Below are positions 25,426 to 38,692 of a DNA stretch of 64,000 bases, piece after piece; the first letter of the stretch is position 1; every line of letters begins with the position of its first letter. The stretch spans positions 1,599,728 through 1,663,727 of the forward strand of contig NZ_JACXZT010000019.1 of the NCBI RefSeq assembly GCF_014779595.1. The letters run 5' to 3'. The DNA comes from Halomonas sp. ML-15 (GTDB lineage: Bacteria; Pseudomonadota; Gammaproteobacteria; Pseudomonadales; Halomonadaceae). Made by a program: the position numbers and the translations under genes. Below the pieces are notes generated by a model that was not told where the DNA came from, made no database searches, and was given only the letters and a program-made list of their open reading frames with translations.

Positions 25426-26034
25426 TCAGAACGGAATTTCGTCGTCGAAATCGTCGAAGCTGCCCGGCGCCGGCGCGCCATAGTTATTGCCCTGCTGCTG
25501 ACCGCCCTGCTGCCCACCCTGGGCCGGCGGCTGCTGGGGAGCGGGCTGCGGCGCCGGCTGTGGGCGCGGCTGACCGCCGCCCTGGGGCGGCGGCTGCGGG
25601 GCGTTGCCGCCCTGCTGGCCATAGCCGCCTTGCTGGCCGTAGCCGCCCTGTTGCGGCATGTTGCCCTGCTGCTGGAAGTCGCCGCCCTGGCCGCCAGCGC
25701 GGCTGTCGAGCATCTGCATGTCGTTGCAGACGATCTCGGTGCTATAGCGATCCTGTCCGTCCTGACCTTGCCATTTGCGGGTCTGCAGGCGGCCTTCGAT
25801 GTAGATCCGCGAGCCCTTCTTGACGTACTGCTGGGCGATCTCGGCCAGCTTGTTGAAGAGCACCACGGTATGCCATTCGGTGCGCTCCTGACGTTGACCG
25901 CTCTGACGATCGGTCCAGCTGTCGGTGGTGGCGATCCGCAGATTGGCCACCGGGTTGCCGGAAGGCAGGAAGCGCACCTCCGGGTCCTGACCGAGGTTAC
26001 CGATCAGGATAACCTTGTTAACTCCACGAGCCAT
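25426..26034 (-). CDS. ssb: Single-stranded DNA-binding protein
   Basis: This 202-residue protein protects single-stranded DNA and recruits repair and replication partners. It has an N-terminal OB fold ([20 protein letters not shown]; residues 1-110), a long Gln/Gly/Pro-rich linker (about 115-190) and the acidic tail DDFDDEIPF that binds partner proteins. Length and tail are normal for gammaproteobacteria, with a somewhat longer linker. It follows the MFS gene on the same strand with a 66-base gap. No LexA-type box is seen upstream. Confidence 0.97.
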   Translation of the reverse strand: MARGVNKVILIGNLGQDPEVRFLPSGNPVANLRIATTDSWTDRQSGQRQERTEWHTVVLFNKLAEIAQQYVKKGSRIYIEGRLQTRKWQGQDGQDRYSTEIVCNDMQMLDSRAGGQGGDFQQQGNMPQQGGYGQQGGYGQQGGNAPQPPPQGGGQPRPQPAPQPAPQQPPAQGGQQGGQQQGNNYGAPAPGSFDDFDDEIPF

Positions 26035-26100
26035 GTCTCACTCCTTGATTGCCGGGCGACGCCTGGACGCCCCAGTGACTTATTGACCACCAGCCAACGG

Positions 26101-27480
26101 CTAGTGGTTTCGCTTGATCCCCACCACACGCGCCAGGGCATCGCTGTCGAGCCGCTGGCGGTCCACCTTGAGATAGGCCAGCCGCTCTTCCGGCACCACC
26201 AGCACGTCCTCCACCCCGGCCACGTCGGCAAAACGCTCCATCAGCGTCTCCAGGGCATCGCCATGCGCCTGCTCGTCCAACGCTACCACTTCACTGGCCA
26301 GATGGCGCGGCGCCGGCATCCCCCAGATCGCCGCCAGCCAGCCCAGCCCGACCAGCGCACAGCCATAGAATACCGCATCGAGGCCCCACTGTTGGGCCAA
26401 GCCACCGCCCAGTACGCCGCCCAGAAAGGCGCCCAGGAACTGGCTGGTGGAATAGACCCCCATGGCAGTGCCCTTGGCCCCGGCCGGTGCCAACTTGCTG
26501 AGCATCGAGGGCAGCGTCGCCTCGAGCAGATTGAAAGCAGTGAAAAAACCCAGCAGCAGCAGCCCTAGTGACACCAGGCCCACCGGCAGCGCGCCCAGTC
26601 CCAGTAAACATAGCGCCATGCCGCCCACCGCCAGTAAGAACACCCCGCGCATGCGCTGACGCTTCTCGGCGAAGATCACCAGCGGCACCATGACCACGAA
26701 GGCCAGCGCCATGACGCCAAAATAGACCCAGCCGTGGTGCGGTATGGCGATACCCACCTCCAGCAGGCGAAACGGCACGGCGACGAAGATCGCCATCAGA
26801 ATCAAATGCAGGGCAAAGATCGAGACATCCAGCCTGACCAGGTCGCTGCGCCCCAGCGTGGCCTTGAGCTGGGCGCGGTCGAGCAGCACGTCGCGGTGAC
26901 GCAGTCGTCGCGGCGCCTGGGGCACCAACCGCCACAGCACCAGCAGGCTCACCGCCGCCAGCAGCGCGGTGAACCAGAACACCCCGGCCAGGCCAAAACC
27001 ACTGGCCAACCACGGACCGATCACCATTGCCAGGGCGAAGGCGACCCCGATCGACATGCCGATGGTGGCCATCGCTGCAGTGCGCACCTGCTCCCGGGTC
27101 TGGTCGGCGAGCAGCGCCATGATCGCTGCCGCCACCGCCCCGCTACCCTGCAGGCAGCGGCCGAGAATCACCCCGCCGATGCTGTCGGCCAGCGCCGCGA
27201 CCACGCTGCCGAGCATGAACAGCACCAGCCCCGCGGCGATCACCGTCTTGCGCCCGATGCGGTCGGAGAGCAGCCCGAAAGGGATCTGCAGAATCGCCTG
27301 AGTCAATCCGTAGGCGCCCAGCGCCAGACCGATCAGCAGCGGCGTGGCGCCGGCCAGGTCGTCGGCGTACAGCGCCAGTACCGGCAACACCATGAACAGC
27401 CCCAGCATGCGCGAGGCATACAGGCTGGCCAGGCCAATGATGGCCCGGCGTTCGGTGGCTAACAGCAGACCAGAGAGCAT
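26101..27480 (-). CDS. MFS transporter, YajR-like with C-terminal ferredoxin-like domain
   Basis: This 459-residue membrane protein has twelve predicted helices and the MFS motif A segment GLLSDRIGRKTVI. A soluble C-terminal domain of about 65 residues (VEDVLVVPEERLAYLKVDRQ and following) has the beta-alpha-beta pattern of the YajR YAM domain. E. coli YajR is a drug:proton antiporter-type protein; its natural substrate is not known. It lies upstream of ssb and divergent from uvrA, an arrangement common in Halomonas/Pseudomonas relatives. Confidence 0.88.
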   Translation of the reverse strand: MLSGLLLATERRAIIGLASLYASRMLGLFMVLPVLALYADDLAGATPLLIGLALGAYGLTQAILQIPFGLLSDRIGRKTVIAAGLVLFMLGSVVAALADSIGGVILGRCLQGSGAVAAAIMALLADQTREQVRTAAMATIGMSIGVAFALAMVIGPWLASGFGLAGVFWFTALLAAVSLLVLWRLVPQAPRRLRHRDVLLDRAQLKATLGRSDLVRLDVSIFALHLILMAIFVAVPFRLLEVGIAIPHHGWVYFGVMALAFVVMVPLVIFAEKRQRMRGVFLLAVGGMALCLLGLGALPVGLVSLGLLLLGFFTAFNLLEATLPSMLSKLAPAGAKGTAMGVYSTSQFLGAFLGGVLGGGLAQQWGLDAVFYGCALVGLGWLAAIWGMPAPRHLASEVVALDEQAHGDALETLMERFADVAGVEDVLVVPEERLAYLKVDRQRLDSDALARVVGIKRNH

Positions 27481-27607
27481 GCGCAGTGCAACGTGTCGAA
27501 CTCATGTGAACGGGCGACGCGCGCCCGATAGCGATGGACCGAGTATTCTACCCACTCACCGCCGTGCAGGGAATCCATCACGCATTACCGCTTTATATCA
27601 TGCGGCT

Positions 27608-27637
27608 TTGCCGCAGCTCATGGCGGGGCCGTATAAT
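27608..27637 (+). promoter_or_regulatory. Sigma70 promoter of uvrA
   Basis: TTGCCG (27608-27613) and TATAAT (27632-27637) are 18 bases apart, with the uvrA ATG 29 bases after the -10. The -35 lies inside a small hairpin, TGCGGC-TTT-GCCGCA (27601-27615). There is no CTG-N10-CAG LexA box in the whole intergenic region, in contrast to E. coli uvrA. Confidence 0.65.
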
Positions 27638-27666
27638 CGAGCTTTTGCGTTGCGCACGAGGTGGTA

Positions 27667-30528
<2,862 letters not shown>

Positions 30529-30552
30529 ACTTGTGAGTCAACCACAATGGCA

Positions 30553-30745
30553 GCGGCGCCGGGGACAGGTCGTAGCGGGGGTTCGATTCCAGGGGTAAGG
30601 AGCACTGCTCCGAACGGGCTGGCCATGGATGGCCAGCACCGGACCTGCAAGCGGAGCAGGATGCGAGAGCGAAGCAGGGAATCGGTAGCGCCCATGGACG
30701 GGTTCACAGCGCCCCCGCGAAGAGCTGTCGACGGGAAGCCGCGAT
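30553..30745. repeat. REP-like intergenic foldback element
   Basis: Nearly the whole 307-base gap between uvrA and rplQ is filled by a GC-rich element that folds back on itself. Outer arms GACAGGTCGTAGCGGGGG (30564-30581) and CAGCGCCCCCGCGAAGAGCTG (30707-30727, pairing continues two bases) are complementary with few mismatches. Inside are a hairpin GGAGCACTGCTCC (30599-30611) and a near-palindrome GCTGGCCATGGATGGCCAGC (30618-30637). It does not code for a recognisable protein. I associate similar sequences with dispersed intergenic repeats of Halomonas genomes, but only one copy is present in this window. Confidence 0.6.
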
Positions 30746-30773
30746 GAAAAGGCGATCACTGGCAATGAGCACT

Positions 30774-30810
30774 AAAAAAACCGGCTCCTCGAAAGGAGCC
30801 GGTTTTGTTT
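30774..30810. terminator. Bidirectional rho-independent terminator (uvrA / alpha operon)
   Basis: The stem CCGGCTCCT (30781-30789), loop CGAA, and AGGAGCCGG (30794-30802) is flanked by seven A on the left and TTTTGTTT on the right. It can terminate both the rightward uvrA transcript and the leftward rpsM-rplQ transcript. Confidence 0.92.
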
Positions 30811-30835
30811 GTCCTACCGAAAGCAACGCCGGGGA

Positions 30836-31222
30836 TCACTCCTCGGCAGCAGCCTCTTCGGCGATCGGACGGTCGACCAGTTCGACATAGGCCATGGGCG
30901 CGTTGTCGCCGGTGCGGAAGCCGCACTTGAGAATACGGACGTAACCGCCCGGACGCTCGACGTAACGCGGACCCAGCTCATTGAAGAGCTTGCCGACCGC
31001 TTCTTTGGAGCGGGTGCGGCTGAAGGCCAGACGACGGTTGGCGACGCTGTCCTGCTTGGCCAGGGTGATCAGCGGCTCGATATGACGACGCAGTTCCTTG
31101 GCCTTGGGCAGGGTAGTCTTGATCATTTCATGCTCGACCAGCGACACGCACATGTTCTTGAACATGGCATGACGATGCGAGCTGGTACGGTTTAAGTGGC
31201 GACCACTCTTACGATGACGCAT
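30836..31222 (-). CDS. rplQ: 50S ribosomal protein L17
   Basis: This 128-residue large-subunit protein starts [20 protein letters not shown], the conserved L17 opening, and ends with an acidic Glu/Ala tail. It is the last gene of the alpha operon, 39 bases after rpoA, and is followed by a strong terminator. Confidence 0.98.
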   Translation of the reverse strand: MRHRKSGRHLNRTSSHRHAMFKNMCVSLVEHEMIKTTLPKAKELRRHIEPLITLAKQDSVANRRLAFSRTRSKEAVGKLFNELGPRYVERPGGYVRILKCGFRTGDNAPMAYVELVDRPIAEEAAAEE

Positions 31223-31261
31223 GGTTGTGATTCCTTACCAAACTGGGACTCGAGTCGACGC

Positions 31262-32260
31262 TCACGCTGAGGCCTTGTCGTCCTTCAGGCTTGCCGGAGG
31301 CCAATTCTCCAGTCGCATGCCGAGGGACAGACCGCGCGCAGCCAACACGTCCTTGATTTCATTCAACGACTTCTTGCCGAGATTCGGGGTCTTCAACAGC
31401 TCCACCTCGGTGCGCTGGATCAGATCGCCGATGTAATAGATGTTCTCGGCTTTCAGGCAGTTGGCACTGCGGACGGTCAACTCGAGATCGTCTACGGGGC
31501 GCAGCAGGATGGGATCGATATGATCCTCTTCCTCCTCCACTTCCTGTTCCTTGTCGGCTTCCAGGTCGACGAACGCACCCAACTGCTCTTGCAGGATGGT
31601 CGCGCTGCGACGGATCGCCTCTTCCGGATCCAGGGTGCCGTCGGTTTCCAGGTCGATGACCAGCTTGTCGAGATCGGTACGCTGCTCGACACGCGCCGCT
31701 TCAACGGCGTAGGAAACACGGCGAACGGGGCTGAAGGTCGCATCCAGCTGCAGGCGACCAATGGCCCGTGATTCGTCATCCGCACCGAGGCGGGTATCCG
31801 CCGGCTCATAGCCACGGCCGCGAGCGATCTTGAGCTGCATCTGCAGCTCGGCGCCCTCGTTGACGTGGGCGATGACGTGCTCGGGATTGACGATCTCGAC
31901 GTCGTGGTCGATGGCGATGTCACCTGCGGTCACGACGGTCGGGCCCTGCTTGTTCAGCGAGAGCACCGCCTCGTCGCGGCTATGCATCTTGATCGCCACG
32001 TCCTTGAGGTTCAGAAGGATTTCGATGACGTCTTCCTGGACCCCCTCGATCGCACTGTACTCATGGTCGACGCCAGCAATCTCGGCTTCCACCACGGCAC
32101 AGCCGGGCATGGACGAGAGCAGGATGCGACGCAGAGCATTCCCCAGGGTGTGACCGAAGCCGCGCTCGAACGGTTCGAGCACGATCTTCGCGTGGTGCGC
32201 GCTGATCTCTTCGACCTTGATATCGCGAGGACGGAGAAACTCTGTCACTGAACGCTGCAT
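31262..32260 (-). CDS. rpoA: RNA polymerase subunit alpha
   Basis: This 332-residue subunit nucleates RNA polymerase assembly through its N-terminal dimer domain ([20 protein letters not shown]). Its C-terminal domain binds UP elements and activators; the DNA-contact region [15 protein letters not shown] and [14 protein letters not shown] are intact. An acidic linker ([14 protein letters not shown]) is unusually Glu-rich. It lies between rpsD and rplQ, 81 bases after rpsD. Confidence 0.98.
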   Translation of the reverse strand: MQRSVTEFLRPRDIKVEEISAHHAKIVLEPFERGFGHTLGNALRRILLSSMPGCAVVEAEIAGVDHEYSAIEGVQEDVIEILLNLKDVAIKMHSRDEAVLSLNKQGPTVVTAGDIAIDHDVEIVNPEHVIAHVNEGAELQMQLKIARGRGYEPADTRLGADDESRAIGRLQLDATFSPVRRVSYAVEAARVEQRTDLDKLVIDLETDGTLDPEEAIRRSATILQEQLGAFVDLEADKEQEVEEEEDHIDPILLRPVDDLELTVRSANCLKAENIYYIGDLIQRTEVELLKTPNLGKKSLNEIKDVLAARGLSLGMRLENWPPASLKDDKASA

Positions 32261-32341
32261 ATGAACACCTTTCAGGCTGCCAAACGGATACTCGGTACTC
32301 TACGCCGGGCCCTTGCGGACCCGGCATCACCCAGCGGGTGA

Positions 32342-32962
32342 TTACTTCGAGTACAGCTCGACGATCAGGTTTTCGTTGATGTCGGCAGACAAGTCGCCAC
32401 GTTCAGGCAGAGCCTTGAAAGTGCCTTCCATCTTCTTGGAGTCGACGTCGATCCAAGCCACATCGCCACGGTTGGCGGAGATCGCCAATGCGGACTGGAT
32501 GCGTGCCTGGTTCTTGGACTTCTCGCGAACGGACACCACGTCACCCGGCTTGACCTTGTAGGACGCCACGTTGACGGTCTTGCCATTGACGGCGATCGCC
32601 TTGTGACTCACCAGCTGACGCGCTTCAGAGCGAGTCGAGCCGAAGCCCATGCGGTAGACGACATTGTCCAGTCGGGATTCGAGCAGCTGCAGCAACACTT
32701 CGCCGGTCGCGCCCTTGATACGGGCAGCTTCCTTGTAGTAGTTGCGGAACTGCTTTTCGAGTACGCCATACATACGACGCACTTTCTGCTTCTCACGAAG
32801 CTGCAAGCCGTAGTCGGAAAGACGCTGACGGCGCTGGCCGTGCACACCCGGGATCTGCTCGGATTTGCACTTCTTCTCGAAGGGAGTGACACCGCTCTTC
32901 AGAAAGAGGTCGGTGCCCTCACGACGAGACAGTTTGCACTTCGGTCCAATGTAACGAGCCAT
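32342..32962 (-). CDS. rpsD: 30S ribosomal protein S4
   Basis: This 206-residue primary assembly protein binds the 5' domain of 16S rRNA. In E. coli it also represses the alpha operon translationally. It starts [20 protein letters not shown] and has the S4 RNA-binding domain ([20 protein letters not shown]). It lies 12 bases after rpsK. Confidence 0.98.
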   Translation of the reverse strand: MARYIGPKCKLSRREGTDLFLKSGVTPFEKKCKSEQIPGVHGQRRQRLSDYGLQLREKQKVRRMYGVLEKQFRNYYKEAARIKGATGEVLLQLLESRLDNVVYRMGFGSTRSEARQLVSHKAIAVNGKTVNVASYKVKPGDVVSVREKSKNQARIQSALAISANRGDVAWIDVDSKKMEGTFKALPERGDLSADINENLIVELYSK

Positions 32963-32974
32963 GAATCTGTCTCC

Positions 32975-33361
32975 TTAAACGCGGCGTTTCTTCGGCGGAC
33001 GGCAGCCGTTGTGGGGAACGGGCGTCGCGTCGGTGATGCTTTGCACGCGGAAGCCGGCGGCGTTGAGCGCGCGCACGGCGGATTCACGGCCTGGACCGGG
33101 GCCCTTGACCAGCACGTCGACGTTTTTCACACCATACTCGGCTGCAGCAGTCGCTGCACGTTCGCTTGCCACTTGAGCAGCGAACGGGGTGCTCTTGCGA
33201 GAACCACGAAAACCCGAACCACCGGCAGTCGCCCATGACAGAGCGTTGCCCTGGCGGTCTGTGATCGTCACGATCGTGTTGTTAAAAGAGGCGTGGATGT
33301 GGGCAACCGCATCCACTACCTGCTTTTTCACCTTTTTACGGTTACTACGCGGGTTAGCCAT
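32975..33361 (-). CDS. rpsK: 30S ribosomal protein S11
   Basis: This 128-residue small-subunit platform protein carries [20 protein letters not shown] and the C-terminal [10 protein letters not shown] typical of the family. It sits between rpsM and rpsD in the alpha operon. Confidence 0.98.
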   Translation of the reverse strand: MANPRSNRKKVKKQVVDAVAHIHASFNNTIVTITDRQGNALSWATAGGSGFRGSRKSTPFAAQVASERAATAAAEYGVKNVDVLVKGPGPGRESAVRALNAAGFRVQSITDATPVPHNGCRPPKKRRV

Positions 33362-33400
33362 GTTGATGTTTCTTCCTGTCTTAACGCCAGAACATGCGTG

Positions 33401-33757
33401 TTATTTGCGGATCGGCTTGCGCGGGCCCTTACGGGTACGCGCATTGGTCTTGGTACGCTGACCACGCAGCGGAAGACCACGACGATGACGCAGACCACGG
33501 TAGCAACCCAAGTCCATGAGACGCTTGATATTCAGCGTCACATCACGACGAAGGTCACCTTCTACGGTGTACTTGCCGACTTCAGAACGCAGGGTGTCCA
33601 GTTCTTCATTGGACAGGGCCTGGATCTTAGTGGTCGGCGCAATACCGGCTGCTGCACAGACTGCCTGTGCGCGAGTGCGGCCAATCCCGAAGATATAGGT
33701 CAGCGAGATCGCCGCATGCTTGTTGTCCGGGATATTGACGCCTGCAATACGGGCCAT
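33401..33757 (-). CDS. rpsM: 30S ribosomal protein S13
   Basis: This 118-residue head protein contacts tRNA and the large subunit. It starts [20 protein letters not shown] and ends with the basic [18 protein letters not shown]. It is the first gene of the alpha operon, 124 bases after rpmJ, and the gap may hold its own promoter. Confidence 0.98.
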   Translation of the reverse strand: MARIAGVNIPDNKHAAISLTYIFGIGRTRAQAVCAAAGIAPTTKIQALSNEELDTLRSEVGKYTVEGDLRRDVTLNIKRLMDLGCYRGLRHRRGLPLRGQRTKTNARTRKGPRKPIRK

Positions 33758-33814
33758 CAGCTTACTCCGAAATTTGAGCGGCTTGCTCGATTAATCATCT
33801 ACAAAAGGCGCAAC

Positions 33815-33843
33815 AGCATACCCCTTTCCCTCCCAGAGGGCAA
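33815..33843 (-). promoter_or_regulatory. Possible internal promoter before rpsM
   Basis: On the minus strand TTGCCC (33838-33843) and TATGCT (33815-33820) are 17 bases apart in the 124-base gap between rpmJ and rpsM. The gap also has a short CCCTC-CCA-GAGGG hairpin, so the alpha genes may be partly uncoupled from the spc operon. The hexamers are only moderate matches. Confidence 0.4.
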
Positions 33844-33881
33844 GAGGCATGCCGGCACCCGGTTAAATCACAGCTCAGGGA

Positions 33882-33995
33882 TCAACCCTGGCGCTGCTTA
33901 TGCCGCGGTTCGATGCAGATAACGCGTACAGCGCCATTGCGTCGAATGATCTTGCAGTTACGGCACATTTTCTTTACGGAAGCTCGAACTTTCAT
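33882..33995 (-). CDS. rpmJ: 50S ribosomal protein L36
   Basis: This 37-residue protein ([16 protein letters not shown] at the start) has the zinc ligands Cys11, Cys14, Cys27 and His32, so it is the zinc-binding C+ form. It lies between secY and rpsM at the end of the spc operon, its usual place. The C+ paralogue is often replaced by a C- version under zinc starvation; none is present in this window. Confidence 0.96.
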   Translation of the reverse strand: MKVRASVKKMCRNCKIIRRNGAVRVICIEPRHKQRQG

Positions 33996-34023
33996 CGTTC
34001 TCTCCAAATCGCAACGGCGCGCC

Positions 34024-35355
34024 TCAGCGCATGATGCCGCCGCTACCGTAGCCTTTCAGGTTGGACTTCTTCATCACCGACTCATACTGGTTCGACATGA
34101 GGTGCGACTGCACCTGGGCCATGAAGTCCATGATGACCACGACCACGATCAGCAACGAGGTACCGCCGAAGAAAAACGGCACGTTCCAGGCCACGATCAG
34201 GAACTGGGGCATCAGGGAAACCGCAGTGATGTACAAGGCACCGAACAGGGTCAGACGCGTCATGACCTTGTCGACATAGCGAGCAGTCTGCTCACCAGGG
34301 CGTATGCCCGGCAGGAAGGCCCCCGACTTCTTGAGGTTGTCAGCGACATCCTTGGGGTTGAAGACCAGCGCTGTGTAAAAGAAGCAGAAGAATATCACCG
34401 CCGCGCCGAAAAGCAAGATATACAGCGGCTGTCCTGGCCCGAGAGCCAACGACGCCGTCTGCAACCAGTCCATACCCTCACCGGCACCGACCCACTGGCC
34501 GAGCGAGGCGGGGAACAGCAGAATACTGGACGCGAAGATGGCCGGGATCACGCCCGCCATGTTGACCTTCAGCGGCAGATAGCTGCTCTGACCGGCATAC
34601 ATCTTGTTACCTACCTGGCGGCGCGGATAGTTCACCGTGATGCGGCGCTGACCGCGCTCGATGAACACCACGAACGCCACAGTAGCGATACCCAGTACGG
34701 ACAGCGCCAGCAAGGGCAGTACGTTCCAGGCACCCTCGTTGCGTGCCAGTTCGAACGCTTGACCCACAGCGCCCGGCAGGCCTGCAACGATCCCGGCAAA
34801 GATCAGCAGCGAAATGCCGTTGCCGATGCCCTTCTCGGTGATCTGCTCCCCCAGCCACATCATGAACACGGCACCGGCGACAAAGGTCGTCACGGCCGTG
34901 AAATAGAAGCTGAAGTCCGCGGTGTAGGCGATGCCTTGCCCCGCCAGGCCAACGGACATGCCGACCGCCTGAATGAAGGCTAATAGCACCGTACCGTAGC
35001 GCGTGTACTGGCTGATCTTGCGACGGCCGGCCTCGCCTTCCTTCTTGAGCTGCTCAAGATGAGGCGAGACCGCAGTCAGCAGCTGCATGATGATCGACGC
35101 CGAGATGTACGGCATGATGCCGAGGGCGAAGATACTCATGCGCTCCAGGGCGCCACCCGAGAACATGTTGAACATGCCCAGGATGGTGCCCTGCTGCTCC
35201 CTGAACAAGGCAGCAAGCTGGTCAGGATTGATACCCGGCACGGGGATGTGGGCACCGATCCGGTACACCACGATGGCGAGGAGCACGAAGCGCAGACGCG
35301 CCCACAGTTCACTCAGACCGCTGCCCGTCGCCGGCATTTTTCCTGACTTAGCCAT
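34024..35355 (-). CDS. secY: Protein translocase subunit SecY
   Basis: This 443-residue ten-helix membrane protein forms the Sec translocation channel with SecE (encoded at 60865-61233 here) and SecG. It has [20 protein letters not shown] and [14 protein letters not shown] near the N-terminus, and the cytoplasmic loop region around [22 protein letters not shown]. Its ATG abuts the rplO stop, so translation is coupled. Confidence 0.98.
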   Translation of the reverse strand: MAKSGKMPATGSGLSELWARLRFVLLAIVVYRIGAHIPVPGINPDQLAALFREQQGTILGMFNMFSGGALERMSIFALGIMPYISASIIMQLLTAVSPHLEQLKKEGEAGRRKISQYTRYGTVLLAFIQAVGMSVGLAGQGIAYTADFSFYFTAVTTFVAGAVFMMWLGEQITEKGIGNGISLLIFAGIVAGLPGAVGQAFELARNEGAWNVLPLLALSVLGIATVAFVVFIERGQRRITVNYPRRQVGNKMYAGQSSYLPLKVNMAGVIPAIFASSILLFPASLGQWVGAGEGMDWLQTASLALGPGQPLYILLFGAAVIFFCFFYTALVFNPKDVADNLKKSGAFLPGIRPGEQTARYVDKVMTRLTLFGALYITAVSLMPQFLIVAWNVPFFFGGTSLLIVVVVIMDFMAQVQSHLMSNQYESVMKKSNLKGYGSGGIMR

Positions 35356-35790
35356 TTAGTCCTCTACCTTGCCACCGGCGGCTTCGATCGCAGCACGGGC
35401 ACCCTTGGTGACCTTGATGCCGCGAACGGTGACCGCCTTGTTCAGTTCGCCGGAGAGGATCACCTTCGCGTGTAGCGTGGCGTCCTTGAGCACGTTGGCA
35501 TCCTTGAGGGACTGCAGGGTGACTTCATCACCCGCAACCTTGGCCAGCTCGGCCAGGCGCACTTCCTCGGAAACCAGCGACTTCATGGAGGTGAAGCCGA
35601 ACTTGGGCAGACGACGCTGCAGCGGCATCTGACCGCCCTCGAAACCGGGCTTGACCGAGCCGCCGCTACGCGACTTCTGGCCCTTGTGGCCGCGGCCACC
35701 GGTTTTGCCCAGGCCGGAGCCGATGCCACGACCGACGCGCTTCTCGGCGTGCTTGGAACCCGGTGCCGGGCTCAGGCTATTGAGTTTCAT
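35356..35790 (-). CDS. rplO: 50S ribosomal protein L15
   Basis: This 144-residue large-subunit assembly protein has the Gly-rich N-terminus [20 protein letters not shown] and [14 protein letters not shown]. It is followed without spacing by secY. Confidence 0.98.
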   Translation of the reverse strand: MKLNSLSPAPGSKHAEKRVGRGIGSGLGKTGGRGHKGQKSRSGGSVKPGFEGGQMPLQRRLPKFGFTSMKSLVSEEVRLAELAKVAGDEVTLQSLKDANVLKDATLHAKVILSGELNKAVTVRGIKVTKGARAAIEAAGGKVED

Positions 35791-35793
35791 GGA

Positions 35794-35976
35794 TTACTCT
35801 CCCTCAACGCGCACAAGGTAATTAACCTTGTGGATCATGCCGCGTACGGCAGGGGTGTCTTCCAGTTCGACCGAGTGACCAATGCGGCGCAGCCCAAGAC
35901 CTTTCATCGTAGCCTTGTGCTTGGGCAGTATGCCGATGGAACTGCGGATCTGGGTAACCTTGAGTGTTGCTGCCAT
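35794..35976 (-). CDS. rpmD: 50S ribosomal protein L30
   Basis: This 60-residue protein has the family pattern [20 protein letters not shown] followed by [11 protein letters not shown]. It lies between rpsE and rplO with gaps of six and three bases. Bacterial L30 is absent in some lineages but present here. Confidence 0.97.
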   Translation of the reverse strand: MAATLKVTQIRSSIGILPKHKATMKGLGLRRIGHSVELEDTPAVRGMIHKVNYLVRVEGE

Positions 35977-35982
35977 GGTGTC

Positions 35983-36483
35983 TTACCCCGTGATCGCTTC
36001 GACAGACAGGCCGCGCTTGGCGGCGATGTCGTCCGGAGACTGCATGGAGGAGAGACCATTGATGGTCGCACGCACCACGTTCACCGGGTTGGTGGATCCG
36101 TAGCACTTGGCCAGGACGTCATGGACGCCAGCCAGTTCGAGCACGGAGCGCATGGCACCACCGGCGATGATCCCGGTACCCTCGGAGGCCGGCTGCATGT
36201 ACACCTTGGAGGCACCGTGACGGGCCTTTACCGGGTACTGCAGCGTGTGGCCGCTGAGGCTAACCTTGATCATGTTACGGCGCGCCTGGTCCATGGCCTT
36301 CTGGATCGCCACAGGCACTTCACGCGCCTTGCCGCGACCGAAGCCGACACGACCATTGCCATCACCAACGACAGTCAATGCGGTGAAACCGAAGATACGG
36401 CCACCCTTGACCACCTTGGCGACACGGTTGACCTGCACGAGTTTCTCTTGCAGATCGCCGTTGTTCTGTTCGTTCTTCGCCAT
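35983..36483 (-). CDS. rpsE: 30S ribosomal protein S5
   Basis: This 166-residue protein acts in decoding fidelity and mRNA entry. It has the double-stranded RNA-binding-like domain [20 protein letters not shown] and the helix [20 protein letters not shown]. Its length matches E. coli S5 (167). Confidence 0.98.
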   Translation of the reverse strand: MAKNEQNNGDLQEKLVQVNRVAKVVKGGRIFGFTALTVVGDGNGRVGFGRGKAREVPVAIQKAMDQARRNMIKVSLSGHTLQYPVKARHGASKVYMQPASEGTGIIAGGAMRSVLELAGVHDVLAKCYGSTNPVNVVRATINGLSSMQSPDDIAAKRGLSVEAITG

Positions 36484-36494
36484 CGTAAAACCCT

Positions 36495-36845
36495 TTAGAA
36501 TTCCAGGCCGCCTTCACGAGCGGCGTCGGCCAGGGCCTTGACACGACCGTGGTACTTGAAACCAGCCCGGTCGAAGGCAACCTGAGTGATGCCCGCTACC
36601 TTGGCGCGTTCGGCAATCAGTGCACCCACCTTGGCGGCGGCGTCTGAATTACCTGTCGCACCCTCGCGTAGGGCCTTGTCCAGCGTCGATGCACTGGCCA
36701 GGACCTTACCACCATCCGGCGAGATGATCTGCGCATAGATGTGGCGAGGCGTACGGTTTACGCACAGGCGGAACACGCCCAGCTCGCGGATCTTGGCGCG
36801 AGCGCGGCGGGCACGACGGAGACGAGATTCTTTCTTCGCGTTCAT
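36495..36845 (-). CDS. rplR: 50S ribosomal protein L18
   Basis: This 116-residue 5S rRNA-binding protein has an Arg/Lys-rich N-terminus ([19 protein letters not shown]) and the family end [26 protein letters not shown]. Together with L5 and L25 it anchors 5S rRNA. Confidence 0.98.
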   Translation of the reverse strand: MNAKKESRLRRARRARAKIRELGVFRLCVNRTPRHIYAQIISPDGGKVLASASTLDKALREGATGNSDAAAKVGALIAERAKVAGITQVAFDRAGFKYHGRVKALADAAREGGLEF

Positions 36846-36854
36846 AACCCTGCC

Positions 36855-37385
36855 TTACTTCTTCTTGGCTTCTTTGCGGCGGACCTGCTCGTCGCCGTAC
36901 CGGATACCCTTGCCCTTGTAGGGTTCGGGCGGACGGAAGGCGCGGATTTCCGCGGCAACCTGGCCGAGCTGCTGCTTGCTCGCGCTCTTCAGCACGATCA
37001 CGGTGTTCTTCGGGGTTTCCGCAGAGACACCTTCCGGCAGCGTGTATTCGACCGGGTGGGAGAAGCCGAGTGTCAGGTTGAGCGTCTTGCCACTTGCCTG
37101 GGCACGATAGCCGACGCCATTGATCTCGAGGGACTTGGTGAAGCCCTCGCTTACACCGGTGACCATGTTCTGGACCAGTGCACGGGTAGTGCCGGCCATT
37201 GCCCAGCTCTTGGCGGACTCACTCGGCGCGAAGGTCAACTGACCCTCTTCCTGGCCGAGGGCCACGTCTCCATGAACGGTCATGGAGAGTGTGCCTTGAG
37301 AGCCCTTGACGGACAGCTGGTCGCCATCGAGCTTGACCTCGACGCCGCTGGGCAATTTAACCGGATATTTGGCTACGCGGGACAT
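36855..37385 (-). CDS. rplF: 50S ribosomal protein L6
   Basis: This 176-residue protein, located near the factor-binding site, has a duplicated fold and the C-terminal signature [20 protein letters not shown]. It starts [20 protein letters not shown]. The position between rpsH and rplR is standard. Confidence 0.98.
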   Translation of the reverse strand: MSRVAKYPVKLPSGVEVKLDGDQLSVKGSQGTLSMTVHGDVALGQEEGQLTFAPSESAKSWAMAGTTRALVQNMVTGVSEGFTKSLEINGVGYRAQASGKTLNLTLGFSHPVEYTLPEGVSAETPKNTVIVLKSASKQQLGQVAAEIRAFRPPEPYKGKGIRYGDEQVRRKEAKKK

Positions 37386-37394
37386 TCCAAACTC

Positions 37395-37787
37395 CTAGAA
37401 TACGGTGCAGATGACTTCGCCACCGACACCAGCCTGACGAGCCGCACGATCGGTCATCACGCCATTAGAGGTGGAAACGATCGCGATACCCAGGCCATCA
37501 GCGACTTTCGGCAGGCCGTCCTTGCCCTTGTACTGGCGCAGAGACGGCTTGGACACCCGCTGAATGTGCTCGATAACCGCCTTGCCCTCAAAATACTTGA
37601 GAGTCAGGGTCAGCTCGGGCTTGGCACCTTCTGCGACGGCGATGTCGTGGATGTAACCCTCTTCCTTCAATACGCGGGCCACCTCGACCTTCAGCTTGGA
37701 GGACGGCATGGTGACCGTCTCCTTGGTGGCCATCTGCGCATTGCGGATACGAGTGAACATATCCGCCAGCGTATCTTGCATGCTCAT
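37395..37787 (-). CDS. rpsH: 30S ribosomal protein S8
   Basis: This 130-residue protein binds 16S helix 21 and in E. coli represses the spc operon by binding the rplE leader region. The start [20 protein letters not shown] matches the family exactly, so the longer open frame upstream is excluded. [20 protein letters not shown] near the end is the conserved RNA-binding part. Confidence 0.98.
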   Translation of the reverse strand: MSMQDTLADMFTRIRNAQMATKETVTMPSSKLKVEVARVLKEEGYIHDIAVAEGAKPELTLTLKYFEGKAVIEHIQRVSKPSLRQYKGKDGLPKVADGLGIAIVSTSNGVMTDRAARQAGVGGEVICTVF

Positions 37788-37818
37788 TACGTTGCGCTCC
37801 TGATGATCTACGTGGCCG

Positions 37819-38124
37819 TTACCAGCTGGACTTCTTGAGCCCAGGGACGTCGCCACGCATGGCGGCTTCACGCAGCTTGTTGCGACCGAGGCCGAACTTG
37901 TTGTAGAAGCCGTGCGGACGGCCGGTGATACGGCAGCGGTTACGCTGACGTACCGGGCTCGAGTCGCGCGGCAGCTGCTGCAGCTTGAGCTGCGCGTCGA
38001 AGCGCTCTTCGTCTGAAGCGTTCACGTCGTTGATGATAGCCTTGAGCTCGGTACGCTTTGCAGCGTACTTCGCGACCAGCTTGGTACGCTTGAGCTCACG
38101 CTCTACCATGCTTTTCTTTGCCAT
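37819..38124 (-). CDS. rpsN: 30S ribosomal protein S14 (long, zinc-free form)
   Basis: This 101-residue S14 is the long form without the CxxC zinc ligands, with the conserved end [20 protein letters not shown]. It lies between rplE and rpsH as in E. coli. Confidence 0.98.
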   Translation of the reverse strand: MAKKSMVERELKRTKLVAKYAAKRTELKAIINDVNASDEERFDAQLKLQQLPRDSSPVRQRNRCRITGRPHGFYNKFGLGRNKLREAAMRGDVPGLKKSSW

Positions 38125-38134
38125 GATCCCACCC

Positions 38135-38674
38135 TTATTTCTTGAACGGGAAGTTCAGCGCGCTCAGCAGCGCACGACCTTCTTCATCGGTGTTGGCAGT
38201 GGTGGTGATGGTGACGTCCAGACCACGGATCCGGTCGATCTTATCATATTCGATCTCCGGGAAGATGATCTGCTCACGCACCCCCATCGAGTAGTTGCCA
38301 CGACCGTCGAAGGACTTCGGGTTGAGACCACGGAAGTCACGTACGCGGGGGATCGCGATATTCACCAGGCGGTCCAGGAAGTCCCACATGCGCGCACTGC
38401 GCAGTGTGACCTTGATACCAATGGGCCAGCCTTCACGCACCTTGAAGCCCGCGATGGACTTGCGTGCCTTGGTCACCATCGGCTTCTGACCGGAGAGCTT
38501 CTCCAGGTCACCGACGGCATTTTCGATCAGCTTTTTATCACTGGTCGCTTCGCCGATACCCATGTTGAGGGTCACCTTGGTGATCCGGGGTACCTGCATA
38601 ACGTTGGCGTAGCTGAACTGCTCTTTGAGTTGAGCTGCCACCTCGTTTTGATAACGTTCTTTCAAGTTCGCCAT
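38135..38674 (-). CDS. rplE: 50S ribosomal protein L5
   Basis: This 179-residue 5S rRNA-binding protein has [20 protein letters not shown] and the C-terminal [20 protein letters not shown]. Its length equals E. coli L5. Confidence 0.98.
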   Translation of the reverse strand: MANLKERYQNEVAAQLKEQFSYANVMQVPRITKVTLNMGIGEATSDKKLIENAVGDLEKLSGQKPMVTKARKSIAGFKVREGWPIGIKVTLRSARMWDFLDRLVNIAIPRVRDFRGLNPKSFDGRGNYSMGVREQIIFPEIEYDKIDRIRGLDVTITTTANTDEEGRALLSALNFPFKK

Positions 38675-38692
38675 TTTGCTACCCGACTCGCG

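Noticed and set aside
30585..30745. tRNA-like sequence because of GGTTCGATTCC in the uvrA-rplQ gap
   Set aside because: The T-loop-like motif lacks an acceptor stem and anticodon arm in register; it belongs to the repeat element.
30547..30747. Short open frames on both strands in the uvrA-rplQ gap
   Set aside because: They coincide with the foldback repeat; the arms repeat in inverted form and the peptides resemble nothing known.
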